Notes: a model not told the origin generated them from the sequence alone. A stretch of DNA of 31,084 nt from Kiritimatiellia bacterium (GCA_012961745.1 DTYT01000192.1:1-31084), one strand, 5' to 3'. Positions 16,697 through 26,000 are shown, counted from the first letter of the stretch. Numbers and translations: made by a program.

Positions 16697-17197
16697 TCAA
16701 CCGAACGCGAGTAATCCGTGGAGGATATGCATGATTCCCAGCGTGTAAAGGGAGGTTGTAAGGTCGTCGGCTACCACGCCCCATCCCCGGGGGAGCTGCT
16801 GGGCTCGACGTGCGGGGGGCGGCTTGAGGACGTCGAGGAATCGGTTAAGCACAAAGGCCACGACTACCACGGGTGCCGCGAGAGGTAGCCCGAGAAGACA
16901 GACGGGAAACGTCATGAATTCATCCGCCACAATCCGACGATCGTCCTTTTTCCCAAATCGAGTTTCAGCCGTGGAACAGATGGGGACCGCCAGTACCACC
17001 AGGACTCCGGCACCGGCTGCCTCCCACAGGTGGTTCTGTGTCGCTTTCAACAACGCCGATATTGGTATTCCCCAAAGGCAACCGACAGTCCCCGGGGCAA
17101 AGGGTGAAAGGCCAGCTCCCAGGCCGGTCGCGAGGGCGACGGTCGCACTGGAAAGCATCTGACGCGCTGTGGAGAGCAAGCGGTTCATTGGATTCAT
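16697..17197 (-). CDS. pgpA: Phosphatidylglycerophosphatase A
   Basis: A 166-residue inner-membrane enzyme that removes phosphate from phosphatidylglycerophosphate to give phosphatidylglycerol. Family motifs occur in order: GAGLSPFAPGTVGCL (27-41), DDRRIVADEF (85-94), FVLNRFLDVLKPPP (115-128) and GWGVVADDLTTSLY (138-151). The Asp/Glu pairs D92-E93 and D144-D145 fit the metal-binding catalytic acids. The usual FR before the FDI/FDV motif is NR here. The start at 17197 is chosen because its ATG overlaps the upstream TGA (ATGA) and GGAAGGGG lies just before it; an upstream in-frame extension exists but has no family sequence. It is the last gene of the pyrK-pyrD-unknown-pgpA series. Confidence 0.88.
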   Translation of the reverse strand: MNPMNRLLSTARQMLSSATVALATGLGAGLSPFAPGTVGCLWGIPISALLKATQNHLWEAAGAGVLVVLAVPICSTAETRFGKKDDRRIVADEFMTFPVCLLGLPLAAPVVVVAFVLNRFLDVLKPPPARRAQQLPRGWGVVADDLTTSLYTLGIMHILHGLLAFG

Positions 17198-18801
17198 AAC
17201 CCCTTCCGTCCGAACTCCAAGGTCACCGCCAGTCGAGCAACGTCCTCCACTTCCGCGAGGAGGCCGACCTGTCCCGTTTTGCGGAGGACCGAGGTGCACA
17301 TTCGCGTTGTCTTGAGCAGGAGCCGGAGTGCATCACGGGAAACCTCCGGCTGCCCGGACACCAGGTTTCTCAGCACGTAGAGTGAGACTATCCGGCGCAA
17401 TGGGTCCGCCAACTTTTCCAGATCCAACCTGGCAGCCAACAGAGTGGGAGAGTGACCACGAGGCAAAAAGCCAGCGACTTCCGGGCTTGGGGTCCACGAG
17501 GCGGCCGCCGCGGGCATGGCGAAAGCACACCTGGGAGCCAGGATGGTGCCGCATCGGAGGACGAGGAAGGCGGGATGATACTTCTCGGGGAGGCGATCGT
17601 AAGGGGATCCTTCCAGGCCGGATTCGATAGAATAGAATGAAGCGGCATGTCCCTCCGATGATCTTGGCGACCGGCCGGGCCGCAGAATGAGATTCCAACC
17701 TGTCATCCGGTTGAAGACGTCGAGGCCGTCGCGAAACGCCGCCCGGTGATCAGCGTGAGCCTGAGAGGGGATAACCAGAACCGGGACTGCCCCGCCGGGG
17801 TTATCCGATACCGCTTGCGAGGAGCGGACAATGAGCAGATCCACGGTATCGCTGCCCAGCCGTTCGCTCGTGGCGGCACATGCCGCCATCAGTGCGGAGA
17901 AAGGCCCCCGGAATTTCTCCGAAATCCAACCGAGAAGCGGCGCGGGAATCCGTATGACGGCCCACGTTTCCCCGCCCGCGGGACGGCAGGGGACACGGCT
18001 GCTCCACGACTGGGATGCACAGAGTGGCGCCAGGTCCACCCTCTGCGTGAACACCGGAGACAACCTGAGAGTCAGTGCCTCGGCCGACAGGAGAGATACA
18101 CTCCAGTCTATGCGCTGGATTTTGTCTGTGACTTCAATCCTGACCCAGCCCCGGTCGCGAGATGGGCGGGGCACCGGAGAAGGTAAACGGTTCCGGAGCC
18201 GGAGGAAAGCCATGCGCCGGGAGCGCGTCCGGGAATAGCGCCGGACGGCGTCTTCGAGGGGAACGGGGTCCGGGCCGTAGCATCCCAAAACGGCACCTTC
18301 CATGCAGGCGAAAAAGATGCGGCCGGATTCCCTCGAGGTGACAACGTATTCCCAGATGGTCACGCCGTCACACTCGGCGGCCGGCACAGCCGGGATTCTG
18401 CCCAGCGTCGCCAGCCAACGGAGACGCTGGCTCCATCCGCCGCAGGCTGTAGCAAAGAGAAGGACGTGGCGTCCGTAGACTTCCCGCGGTGGTACGGCAA
18501 GTATAGCCCGCTGCCCGCATAGGCGCCGGAACCAGACCGGCGCCGCGTTTTCCTGCGGTTGCGGTATTACTTTACTTGAATCTTTCAGGAGTGCATGCAG
18601 AAGGCCTTGCACGACCGGATTCCGCAGAGCGGAGTCCAATCGCTGGCCCAGATCGTCGTGGACAGAGAGTATTTCCACTTCGGGAGGGAAAGCCGCGAAG
18701 ATCCGGTTCGGATCCGATGGTGCGGAAAGCAGCCAGACCACACACGAAACGAGTATCGCCGCGAAGAACAGGAACTTAGCCTGGCACTTTCGGATCGTCA
18801 T
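17194..18801 (-). CDS. Unknown membrane-anchored protein inside the pyr-pgpA operon
   Basis: A 535-residue protein I do not recognise. Residues 9-27 are hydrophobic. L17-V18-S19-C20 resembles a lipobox but hydrophobic residues continue after it, so an uncleaved anchor is as likely. The rest (about 30-535) would face the periplasm. It is mixed alpha/beta with many Arg and scattered Cys and carries no catalytic motif that I can name. Its start overlaps the pyrD stop (ATGA at 18801-18798) and its stop overlaps the pgpA start (ATGA at 17197-17194), so it is translationally coupled on both sides. Length, a clean frame and a normal amino-acid mix support a real gene. Confidence 0.7.
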   Translation of the reverse strand: MTIRKCQAKFLFFAAILVSCVVWLLSAPSDPNRIFAAFPPEVEILSVHDDLGQRLDSALRNPVVQGLLHALLKDSSKVIPQPQENAAPVWFRRLCGQRAILAVPPREVYGRHVLLFATACGGWSQRLRWLATLGRIPAVPAAECDGVTIWEYVVTSRESGRIFFACMEGAVLGCYGPDPVPLEDAVRRYSRTRSRRMAFLRLRNRLPSPVPRPSRDRGWVRIEVTDKIQRIDWSVSLLSAEALTLRLSPVFTQRVDLAPLCASQSWSSRVPCRPAGGETWAVIRIPAPLLGWISEKFRGPFSALMAACAATSERLGSDTVDLLIVRSSQAVSDNPGGAVPVLVIPSQAHADHRAAFRDGLDVFNRMTGWNLILRPGRSPRSSEGHAASFYSIESGLEGSPYDRLPEKYHPAFLVLRCGTILAPRCAFAMPAAAASWTPSPEVAGFLPRGHSPTLLAARLDLEKLADPLRRIVSLYVLRNLVSGQPEVSRDALRLLLKTTRMCTSVLRKTGQVGLLAEVEDVARLAVTLEFGRKGL

Positions 18802-19754
18802 GCCTCGGGTTTTTCGACCAGACTGCCGACGACTTGTGTCAGTGATGAGAAGTTGCTTTCCAGCAGATACTTCAAAAGCCGTTCTCTGAGGTCGCCGAAA
18901 ATCCGGGGGCTAGTAAAGATCGAGGTGCCGATCTGCACCGCACTCGCGCCCACAATGAAGAATTCTATCGCGTCTTCTGCAGTAGCGACGCCGCCCGCCG
19001 CAATGATAGGAATGGGACTAGCGCGGGCCGCCTGCCAGACCAGCCGGACGGCGATCGCATGAATCGCCGGCCCGCTCAGGCCACCGGTCACCGCTGCGAG
19101 AGCCGGTCTGCGCCGGGCAACATCCACTTTCATGGCAGGCACGCTGTTAACAAGAGTTATCGCCGTGGCCCCGGCCTCTGCAGCGGCCTGAACCATACCT
19201 GCGGTTTCGTGCAGCAGCGGAGGCAGTTTCGGGATGAGGGGGAGGTCGGTTTGTTCGGCGGCGGCGCGCACGACCTGCCGCAGAGCCCGGGGATCAGTCC
19301 CGAAATGTACGCCCCCGGCCTTTACGTTGGGGCATGAAACGTTCAACTCCAGAGCGGCGACACCGCTATCGTGCAGGCGGCGGGCGAGAGCGGCATATTC
19401 CTGGATGGTTTTGCCCCAGACATTTACTATGACGGGTATCTCGAGATCCCGGAGCCACGGCAGGTGGTTGCGCAGGAAGTAGTCCACCCCGGGATTTTGC
19501 AATCCTACCGCATTCAGCATTCCGCACGGGGTTTCCACGGTACGCGGCGGAGGGTTCCCCGGGCAGGGTTCCAGGGAAAGCCCCTTGACCACAATAGCCC
19601 CCAGCGCCCGATAGTCTACCAAGCCGCGGTACTCCCGTCCGTATCCGAACGTTCCCGATGCCGGCATGAAGGGGGACCGCAGTTCAAGGGGGCCGATCCG
19701 CACGGATATGTCGGGAGAATCCTTGGGGAAAGCTCTCTCTTTACCGGCGTTCAT
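18798..19754 (-). CDS. pyrD: Dihydroorotate dehydrogenase, class 1B catalytic subunit
   Basis: A 318-residue FMN enzyme that oxidises dihydroorotate to orotate in de novo pyrimidine synthesis. The catalytic base is C141 in NVSCPN, as in class 1 enzymes; class 2 uses Ser. FMN and substrate motifs are present: K57 in VKGLS, NAVGLQNPG (81-89), K176 in IPKLPP, GGLSGPAI (224-231), GGVATAEDA (254-262) and QIGTSIF (274-280). The first ~15 residues are a short extension. The adjacent pyrK identifies the NAD-linked 1B form, a PyrD2-PyrK2 heterotetramer in the cytoplasm. Its ATG overlaps the pyrK TGA (ATGA), and its TGA overlaps the next start. Confidence 0.95.
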   Translation of the reverse strand: MNAGKERAFPKDSPDISVRIGPLELRSPFMPASGTFGYGREYRGLVDYRALGAIVVKGLSLEPCPGNPPPRTVETPCGMLNAVGLQNPGVDYFLRNHLPWLRDLEIPVIVNVWGKTIQEYAALARRLHDSGVAALELNVSCPNVKAGGVHFGTDPRALRQVVRAAAEQTDLPLIPKLPPLLHETAGMVQAAAEAGATAITLVNSVPAMKVDVARRRPALAAVTGGLSGPAIHAIAVRLVWQAARASPIPIIAAGGVATAEDAIEFFIVGASAVQIGTSIFTSPRIFGDLRERLLKYLLESNFSSLTQVVGSLVEKPEA

Positions 19755-20554
19755 CGGGGCTCCTTTTCTTCTGCAAGGGCGTCCCAGTCAATCTCTTCAC
19801 CGGAGAATACGGGACCCTCGGTGCAGACACAACGCCAGTCCGACTCACGCACTCTGACCACGCAACCCAGGCACGTACCGACGCCGCAGGCCATGTGACG
19901 TTCCAGGCTGACCCATGAGGAAACGCCATAGGCCTGGCTGATATGGACGACGCTCCGCAGCATGGGAATCGGACCGCAGGCAGCCACTGCCAGATCCGGC
20001 CGGCGCGGATGCTCCGCCAAGAGCCGGTCCAGGACAGACACCGCCGTTCCCTTCTCGCCGAAGCTGCCGTCTTCGGTTACCGGCATGAGGCGGCAGCCTG
20101 TCCGGCGGAGTTCCTCGATACACAGCAGTTCGGCGGAGGTCCGCGCGCCGTATACCAGAATAGACCCGGTGCCCAGTTGTCGGGCCAGCCTGTGGAGGGC
20201 CGCCACTCCGTATCCACCGGCCACCAACACCAGACGGCGGTCGGCCATCTCCCGGGGGAAGCCGTTACCCAACGGTCCCAGAATATCCAGTGGTGTCCCC
20301 GGGAGGCAGCGCGAGAGGGCGGCTGTGCCGCGACCGACGACTTTGTAGAGCAGCACGAGACGGCCTTCTGCGACGTCGAATATACTGAACGGACGCCTGA
20401 GTACTAGCTCCCGGTGTTCCGGAATACGGACCATTACAAACTGGCCGGGGAGGGAGGAGCGCCAGGAGATCTGGTCGCAGATTTCCACTTCCAGAAGGTA
20501 GTATCCGGAATGCAGGGAGATGTTCTTCTGGATTGTTCCGATCTGTTGGTCCAC
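19751..20554 (-). CDS. pyrK: Dihydroorotate dehydrogenase B electron-transfer subunit
   Basis: A 267-residue FAD and [2Fe-2S] protein that passes electrons from the PyrD FMN to NAD+. The FAD-binding motif RRPFSI is at 53-58. A nucleotide-binding turn GGYGVAAL is at 113-120, where most homologues have GGxGxAPL. The iron-sulfur ligands are C223, C228 and C231 (CGVGTCLGC), with C244 just before EGPVF. The start is a GTG at 20554 with GGAGG ten bases upstream on the minus strand. The length is normal for PyrK. It is the first gene of the leftward operon, and PyrD follows with a 4-base overlap. Confidence 0.94.
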   Translation of the reverse strand: MDQQIGTIQKNISLHSGYYLLEVEICDQISWRSSLPGQFVMVRIPEHRELVLRRPFSIFDVAEGRLVLLYKVVGRGTAALSRCLPGTPLDILGPLGNGFPREMADRRLVLVAGGYGVAALHRLARQLGTGSILVYGARTSAELLCIEELRRTGCRLMPVTEDGSFGEKGTAVSVLDRLLAEHPRRPDLAVAACGPIPMLRSVVHISQAYGVSSWVSLERHMACGVGTCLGCVVRVRESDWRCVCTEGPVFSGEEIDWDALAEEKEPR

Positions 20555-20583
20555 TTTGCGCAGGCCTCCGACTTTGCGCGGGA

Positions 20584-20673
20584 AGTTTGCGGGGCGGCGA
20601 CGGAGGAGTCAACTGTTCACTGCGCTCGGATCGCGATTACAGCTCTTGACGAAACTCCGGATCCGGATAACGT
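20584..20673. promoter_or_regulatory. Possible divergent promoters between pyrK and the YkgJ-type gene
   Basis: In the 160-base gap, a leftward pair TTGACT (20612-20607) and CAAACT (20589-20584) is spaced 17 bases, toward pyrK. A rightward pair TTGACG (20646-20651) and TAACGT (20668-20673) is spaced 16 bases, toward the cysteine-cluster gene. Both -35 boxes are good sigma-70 matches but both -10 boxes match only three of six bases. Confidence 0.3.
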
Positions 20674-20714
20674 GAACGCAGCGCCATTCAGCCGGAAGGG
20701 AGCGGGGGACGCGA

Positions 20715-21131
20715 ATGGGATCGAAGGTGAAGAAGGGCAGGGGTAGCCAGAGGGACCATCCACCGTGCCGGGATTGTGATGCGCGTTGTTGCCGATATCT
20801 GGCCATTGAGATCGACAGACCCCGTACCGCGGCGGATTATGATGACATCCGTTGGTACCTGTTGCATCGGCAGGTGGCGGTATTCATAGATCATGACGGG
20901 ATTTGGCACTTGGAATTTCGTTCGCGGTGCGAAGCCTTGGGGCCGGACAACCGCTGTACGATCTATGGTTGCCGACCGCGCATCTGCCGGAAGCATGGCG
21001 AGGAGAATCTTTGTGAATTTCATGCTTCACCCTACGCGGTATATATGCGGACGGTCGAGGATCTGGAAAGGTACCGGGCTGCCCGGTCGCGGTCGCGCAG
21101 AAAGAAGAAAGGCGAGCATCCCGGCCGGTGA
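20715..21131 (+). CDS. YkgJ-family cysteine-cluster protein
   Basis: A 138-residue cytoplasmic protein with the CxxCxxxCC cluster typical of YkgJ-like proteins (C18, C21, C25, C26). Further conserved Cys are C72, C81, C86, C91 and C100, in the family context CxxxxxxxRCTIYGCRPRICR. Such proteins are thought to bind zinc or an iron-sulfur cluster; their cellular role is mostly unknown. The N-terminus and last ~20 residues are Lys/Arg-rich, so nucleic-acid contact is conceivable. A purine-rich stretch (GGAAGGGAG, about 20694-20702) precedes the ATG. It is divergent from pyrK and convergent with mazG, with no clear functional partner. Confidence 0.8.
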   Translation: MGSKVKKGRGSQRDHPPCRDCDARCCRYLAIEIDRPRTAADYDDIRWYLLHRQVAVFIDHDGIWHLEFRSRCEALGPDNRCTIYGCRPRICRKHGEENLCEFHASPYAVYMRTVEDLERYRAARSRSRRKKKGEHPGR

Positions 21132-21223
21132 ACTGCAACTTTGGGGTATGCTTCCGCCGGCCGGTTTGCGGAGGGCGTTGCGGAAAAGGGGCTGGGTTGG
21201 CTTGGGGGGACGGTCATGCCCAG

Positions 21224-21994
21224 TCAGCCCTCTTTTTTGACTTTTTCCCAGATCTCGTCGAGTTCGGTGAGGTCACACTCCTCTGGCACGCGTCCCTCTT
21301 CGATCAGCATCTTTTCCAATCTTTGAAATCGTTCGCAGAAGCGGCGCACAGCAGACTGCAACGCTTCTTCGGCGTCGATCTGGAGACGCCGGCAGAGGTT
21401 GACCATGGCGAACAACAGATCTCCCAACTCCGATTCAAGCCCCTTGCGGTCCGGTGTCGCCAGTTCTTCTTCCACCTCGCTCAGTTCTTCCCGGATCTTC
21501 TCGAGTATTTGCGGGACGTCCGGCCAGTCGAAGCCCACCGCGGCCACGCGTTTCTGTATTTTCTGGGCCTTTTTCAGTGCGGGCAGAATACGGGGCAGTC
21601 CAGGGATGGCTGAGGACGGGGAATGCTTTTCGGCATGCTTGACCGACTCCCAGGTGGCGAGGGCTTCTTCCGGCGAGGAGGCGTTGCGAGTCCCGAAAAC
21701 GTGGGGGTGGCGCCGGATCAGCTTTTGCTTGAGCGAGTGGATAACATCTGCCAGGGTGAAGATACCCTGCTCACTGCATATCTGGGATTGGATGAGCACC
21801 TGCAGGAGCAGATCGCCCAATTCCTCTTGAAGTGCTTGGGCGTCATTCCGTTCGATTGCCTCGACTACCTCACAGCACTCCTCCACAAGATTTGCTTTCA
21901 GGGACCGGAGAGTCTGCGCCCGATCCCAGGGGCATCCTTGGGGTGACCGAAGCCTGCGTACGGTTCTTACGAGCTCAGTGAAGGCCTGGGACAA
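21224..21994 (-). CDS. mazG: MazG nucleoside triphosphate pyrophosphohydrolase
   Basis: A 256-residue enzyme that hydrolyses (d)NTPs, including damaged ones, to NMP and pyrophosphate. Both all-helical MazG domains are present. Domain 1 has GCPWD (20-24), E38-E39-x-x-E42, E58-x-x-D61 and HPHVFG (96-101). Domain 2 has GFDWPD (154-159), E169-E170-x-x-E173 and E189-x-x-D192. The start is uncertain. TTG at 21994 gives MSQAFTELV, the usual family beginning about 20 residues before CPWD. TTG at 22072 or ATG at 22114 would add residues without family character and overlap the preceding HAD gene. No candidate has a clear ribosome site. The frame lies directly downstream of the HAD-like gene, probably in one transcript. 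Confidence 0.88.
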   Translation of the reverse strand: MSQAFTELVRTVRRLRSPQGCPWDRAQTLRSLKANLVEECCEVVEAIERNDAQALQEELGDLLLQVLIQSQICSEQGIFTLADVIHSLKQKLIRRHPHVFGTRNASSPEEALATWESVKHAEKHSPSSAIPGLPRILPALKKAQKIQKRVAAVGFDWPDVPQILEKIREELSEVEEELATPDRKGLESELGDLLFAMVNLCRRLQIDAEEALQSAVRRFCERFQRLEKMLIEEGRVPEECDLTELDEIWEKVKKEG

Positions 21995-22061
21995 GGAGGG
22001 ATCGCTGGCTGTCCGCGTGGTCCGCCGCTTTCGGGACGAACCGGCTTGATACTGTTGACGT

Positions 22062-22799
22062 TCAGGCTGCAACGTAGGTGGAGCGGGTGAGTTCGTCGAG
22101 TATTGCGCCGGCATCCAGGGAGTCGAAGTCGTCAATGACCGCCTCGCTCCCCGAGAAGTCGTGAAATGCGGTGAAGCGGTCGGGGACGGCGATAACGCGC
22201 ATTCCCGCGGCCAGGGCCGAACGGCAGGCATCATTGGTGCTGCAGAGTGCTATGCAACGGCGGGCGTTGACCGATATTTTGCGCGCCGCCTGTAACCACA
22301 CGTCCGCGCCGGGAAAGAGCCGATCCGCGTCGGGGCTGGATATCAGGGCGACCCGGAATCTGTTCAGTTCCAGCTTCTCTACTAGTCGAGCGGCATCCTC
22401 ATTTTCCAGGGCGGTTACCGCCGCCGGACGCAGGCCACGCTCGACCGCGGCTTGCAGCAATGCAACCAGGGCGGGTAAGAGACGACATTCTTGGGAGGCA
22501 TAGAACATCCTCAATCCATCCCTGACATCCTGCTCCATTTTGGCAACAAAAGAGCTCTTGAGTCCGACCGCCGTCGCCACCTCGGCCGCGTCCATTTCGG
22601 GACGCGGTGAGTTTACCAGTCTGCAGAAGAGACCTTCGCTGAACTCCACCCCGTAGTCCTTCAGAAGGCTCTTATACACGTTGAACGCGGCTTCCCGGCC
22701 GGGAACCGCAAGAAACTCAAGCTCGAACATGAGACCGTAGACCGGGCTTTGAGTTTCGTCGGAAGCGGCGTCCTTGATGGACAGTGTATGAGTCGCCAT
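22062..22799 (-). CDS. HAD-fold protein with degenerate catalytic motifs
   Basis: A 245-residue protein with the layout of beta-phosphoglucomutase-like HAD hydrolases: N-terminal strand, helical cap (about 35-105), then the Rossmann core. The motifs are altered. Motif I, normally FDxDG, reads FELEF (F25-F29), so both Asp are Glu. Motif III, normally KPxPD, reads FPGAD (162-166), without Lys. Motif IV, normally ED or DD, reads CSTND (186-190). T129 of motif II and the AAGMRVIAVP segment (197-206) are kept. Phosphatase activity is therefore unlikely, and a binding or regulatory role is inferred. The ATG has AAGGAG eight bases upstream (22808-22813, minus strand). It precedes mazG. Confidence 0.75.
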   Translation of the reverse strand: MATHTLSIKDAASDETQSPVYGLMFELEFLAVPGREAAFNVYKSLLKDYGVEFSEGLFCRLVNSPRPEMDAAEVATAVGLKSSFVAKMEQDVRDGLRMFYASQECRLLPALVALLQAAVERGLRPAAVTALENEDAARLVEKLELNRFRVALISSPDADRLFPGADVWLQAARKISVNARRCIALCSTNDACRSALAAGMRVIAVPDRFTAFHDFSGSEAVIDDFDSLDAGAILDELTRSTYVAA

Positions 22800-22865
22800 T
22801 TACCCAACTCCTTGACCGTGCGGCTATTCTGCCTGAGATTGGATTTCTAGCCTCGAGCCCTACTG

Positions 22866-22905
22866 GCCGAATACCGGCGGTCTTTCCTGCCGGGCGGCAT
22901 TCGGC
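22866..22905 (-). other. Intergenic stem-loop 1
   Basis: A perfect 7-base outer stem pairs GCCGAAT (22866-22872) with ATTCGGC (22899-22905). A 5-base inner stem pairs CCGGC (22874-22878) with GCCGG (22889-22893) around a 10-base loop, with an uneven internal loop. It lies in the leader of the HAD-like gene and behind the giant gene on the minus strand. Confidence 0.5.
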
Positions 22906-22907
22906 GT

Positions 22908-22956
22908 CATTACTGCCGGGCTCCGCTGAACCGGAACACGCAACGCGGCAGTAATG
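22908..22956 (-). other. Intergenic stem-loop 2, 11-base perfect stem
   Basis: CATTACTGCCG (22908-22918) is the exact reverse complement of CGGCAGTAATG (22946-22956). Inside, TCCG (22922-22925) can pair with CGGA (22932-22935) around a 6-base loop. No T-tract follows on either strand, so a simple terminator is not supported. Confidence 0.6.
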
Positions 22957-22985
22957 TAGACGTCGCAATGGTTCCCGTCAAGCAC

Positions 22986-23015
22986 GCGATCCGGTTTCCC
23001 CGGGGAAAGGATCGC
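22986..23015 (-). terminator. Hairpin just after the giant gene stop codon
   Basis: A 14-base perfect palindrome, TTTCCCCGGGGAAA (22995-23008), is enclosed by GCGATCC (22986-22992) and GGATCGC (23009-23015), with a 2-base bulge. It starts nine bases after the TAG of the giant minus-strand gene, where a terminator or 3' protective hairpin is expected. A T-run is missing, so the mode of action is unclear. Confidence 0.5.
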
Positions 23016-23023
23016 CGGTCAAG

Positions 23024-26000
23024 CTAGGGACCCGCCATGAGCACCCGGTACATTCTCATTGGAGCTGCGGAGTAGTCATACCACACTTCGTTGGTGCTCG
23101 CGGCGGTGACAATGGCGAGGGTCTGCCATGGGTCCCCGAGAGAGTCCACATACTGGAGCTCGTAAGACAGGCCGGGAACAGCGGGCCAGGAAATGGTGAC
23201 CGGGTCGCCCGGGGTAGCTGAGGAGACGACGAGCGGGGGAACGCCGGTACTGCCCAGCCTGTATGTCCAGTTGGTGGGCGACAGGGTGAACGGGCCGAAG
23301 ATGGAACTGACGGCTCCCAGACGGTAGGAGCCCAAGGGCAGCAGGCCGAATTCGAAGGCACCCGAGGAGTCCGTCCAGGTTTCACTGAGAACGGCATCGC
23401 CGCTCTCGGAGCCGAGCAGAACTACCTGGGCCCAGTCGAGGGCTCCGGCGCTGTTGGTCAAGAGTCCCTCGATCTCACCCCCGCTGGCGATCGCTACGTC
23501 ATCGATATACCAACCGCCCCCGTTCCCGCTGGAATCCGAAAGAAGCGTGAAGCGCAGGAAGACATTGGATTCATTGGCGATCTGATCGAGGGGAACCGCC
23601 ACGAGGCGCCAGTCGCCGGTCGTATTCCAGGTGTCGTTGCGCGCCGGCATGATGGTGACGACATTGGTACCGGCTTCGCGATTTGCGATGTCGGCTGGCG
23701 TGCGTGGTAACAGCGCGTCGATCTGGACAATATCATCGGCATCGTGGAGGTTGAGCCATTCGTAGAAGATTAGGTAGAAGGTGTTGGAGTTGTTGGTGCA
23801 GGTAGCATCCACCGGCGGCCGCCGGAGGTTGAAAAGGGGAGAATAGAGTTCCGCACGTACCGAGTTGGGATAGCGCCCGTTGAGATCGGTTCCGAAGCAC
23901 CACCGGCCGCTGTGGGCATAGGCGGGCACGGCGTCCGTGCCGACCGAGGAGGGATCCGGGCGGCCGAGTTCCCAGACATCGCCCGGTCCTCCACCTTCGC
24001 CGTCACGATGGTACCACAGATTGCTATATTGCGGCAGGTAACCGTCCACGCCGGTGGCAAAGACGTCGCCGGTGACGGGGGACTCGAGGGGATACCCCTG
24101 GTAGGGCAGGTTGAATACTCGAGCGTAATCGCTGGTGAAATCGCCTTCCGAGTAGGACAGGGCTTCCAGATCGGCCAGGGTTCCGCGGGTATCGCCGTCT
24201 GGGAGGACCGACCCGATACGGACGTAGCAGAAGGGGAGCTGCTCGTTGGTAGACGAGTTGGGCAGCAGAGCGTTGACCCGGGGATCGTGGCCTGCGGCAG
24301 GGCCGCCGACGGAGTGCTCCCAGCCGTCCGGGACGAGGTCTCCATCAGTATCCGGCGAAGTCGGCAGGGCTCCCATGCGCCCGCCGAAGAGGTAGGCCGC
24401 CGGGGTTGCGCAGCGGTTTTCCGGGTCGCCGACGAGGAAGGTGTTGGTGCCGTCCGGGTCGGGTGTTCCGCCCGCATTCTGGGCGAAAACGAAGGATGCG
24501 AAAGCGCGCGGGGAGGGTCCGGGTGAGAATTCTCCGGAGGGGTTTACGAGGATCCAGCGGGATGTGCGGTGATCATATACCCATGTGTCGTTGAAGTAGA
24601 TCTTGCCGTCGGTGCCGCCGAAGAGCACCAGGGCGTTGGTCTCGTAGTCCATGCAGTAGGCGGAGTAGCCGCGGTCATACATGAATCCTCCGAAAAAGAC
24701 CATGGCCGCTCCGCCCCGGGGAGCCGGCCGCTGGTTGTCGGCGAACACGGTGACCTGGTGCCAAGTCTGGAAGCTATAGGTCCACAGGTCGTTGAGAGGG
24801 GCGTGTTCGGCATTGAACCCTCCGAACAGGACCACGCGTTCGTTCACCGGGTCATAGACCATGGAGTGTCCCCACCGGGGCGAAGGCGACGGTGAAACGT
24901 CGATTTTCTCCCACAAGATGAGCCGGGGGCTTCCCACCGAAGAGGGGTTGCTGTAGCTGATTTCTCCCCCCAGATCATTCCAGACAGGAGTGCCCTCATA
25001 GGTATCACCGTATATCTTTTCACCGTCCATGCCGCCGAAAACCACAATCCGATCCCGCTTGTAGTCGTAGACCATTCCCAGGGACTTGCGCTCGGCGGGC
25101 TGATCCTGGGAGACCTGGAGGTGCGTTCCGAGTTGCCAGTAGGCATCCGACTTGTAGGACGGCAGATAGGTCACCTTGAGCACCGCCTTGCCCACATACA
25201 TGTAGGCCTCAGCGCCGGTGCGGAGGCCCCACATGATGAATCCGCAGCTTTGGGCAGCCCAGCCGGAATACTGGACCAGTTCGAGGAATACGGGGGTAAT
25301 ATCGATGGAGGTGACGGTTGAGCCGTTGACAACTAGCGGGAAGGAGATCGGGGCGGTGAGCAGTTCTCCCAATCCGGATATGCGGTTGGTCACGGGGATG
25401 CCGTTGTAATCCCCGCTGGACTGGCCATCAGACCACAACTCGCCGACCAACTGCATATCGTTGGATGAAAGAGCCGTTGAGGTGAGATGAAGTTCGAGTT
25501 CGGCCTTCAATACCTGTTCACAATTGGTGCGGATGAAGATGTCGTCGAAAAACATGCCGTAGTAGTCATAGACCGGTGAGGGCACCTGCCAGGCGACCGA
25601 CAGTTGACTCTCGCCGACGCGCAGGTAGAAATTGCTGCCGCCGATGGTTTCCCCGAAGACCAGGAAGCCGATACTCTCTTCCGCCCAGTTGGCCTGGGAG
25701 ACGGCTTCAGCAACCAGCGCAGAAACGTCGAGGTTTGTGCTGATTGTTCCTATGGCGCTGCTGGCCAGCACGAAAGTCTGCGTGGAGCTGATGAACTGGC
25801 TGGCGATTTTTCTCCAGGTGGGCGGATCGGCGTCGTAGTCGCTGCTGGAGCGGCCGTCCACAAGCAATTCTGCGACGATACTCAACTGCGCGGTCGCGGC
25901 GCCGTAGCTGTTGAAGTTCATGTGGAGTGTCGCCGAGGCGATGGTTGAGCCGGACTCGATACCCAACTGGTCGAAGAACATGCCGTTGGTCACACCGGAT

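Noticed and set aside
16648..16705. Inverted GGTTCGG / CCGAAC pieces and a GGCCGGCT direct repeat at the junction of the PilP-like gene and pgpA.
   Set aside because: Only six bases pair across about 45, and much of it is coding. No terminator can be supported.
17198..17299. N-terminal extension of pgpA to 17299.
   Set aside because: It overlaps the end of the upstream gene by about 100 bases and adds a Gly/Arg-rich stretch not found in the family. The ATGA junction at 17197 fits the other two junctions of the operon.
21151..21174. A 7-base stem (CTTCCGC / GCGGAGG) between the YkgJ-type gene and mazG.
   Set aside because: It is short, with a G-T wobble and no T-tract, in a GC-rich gap where such pairings arise by chance.
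21995..22234. Longer mazG start giving an N-terminal extension of up to 80 residues.
   Set aside because: The extra part runs through the 3' end of the HAD-like gene in another frame and has no MazG character. TTG at 21994 matches the family start, though ATG at 22114 cannot be fully excluded.
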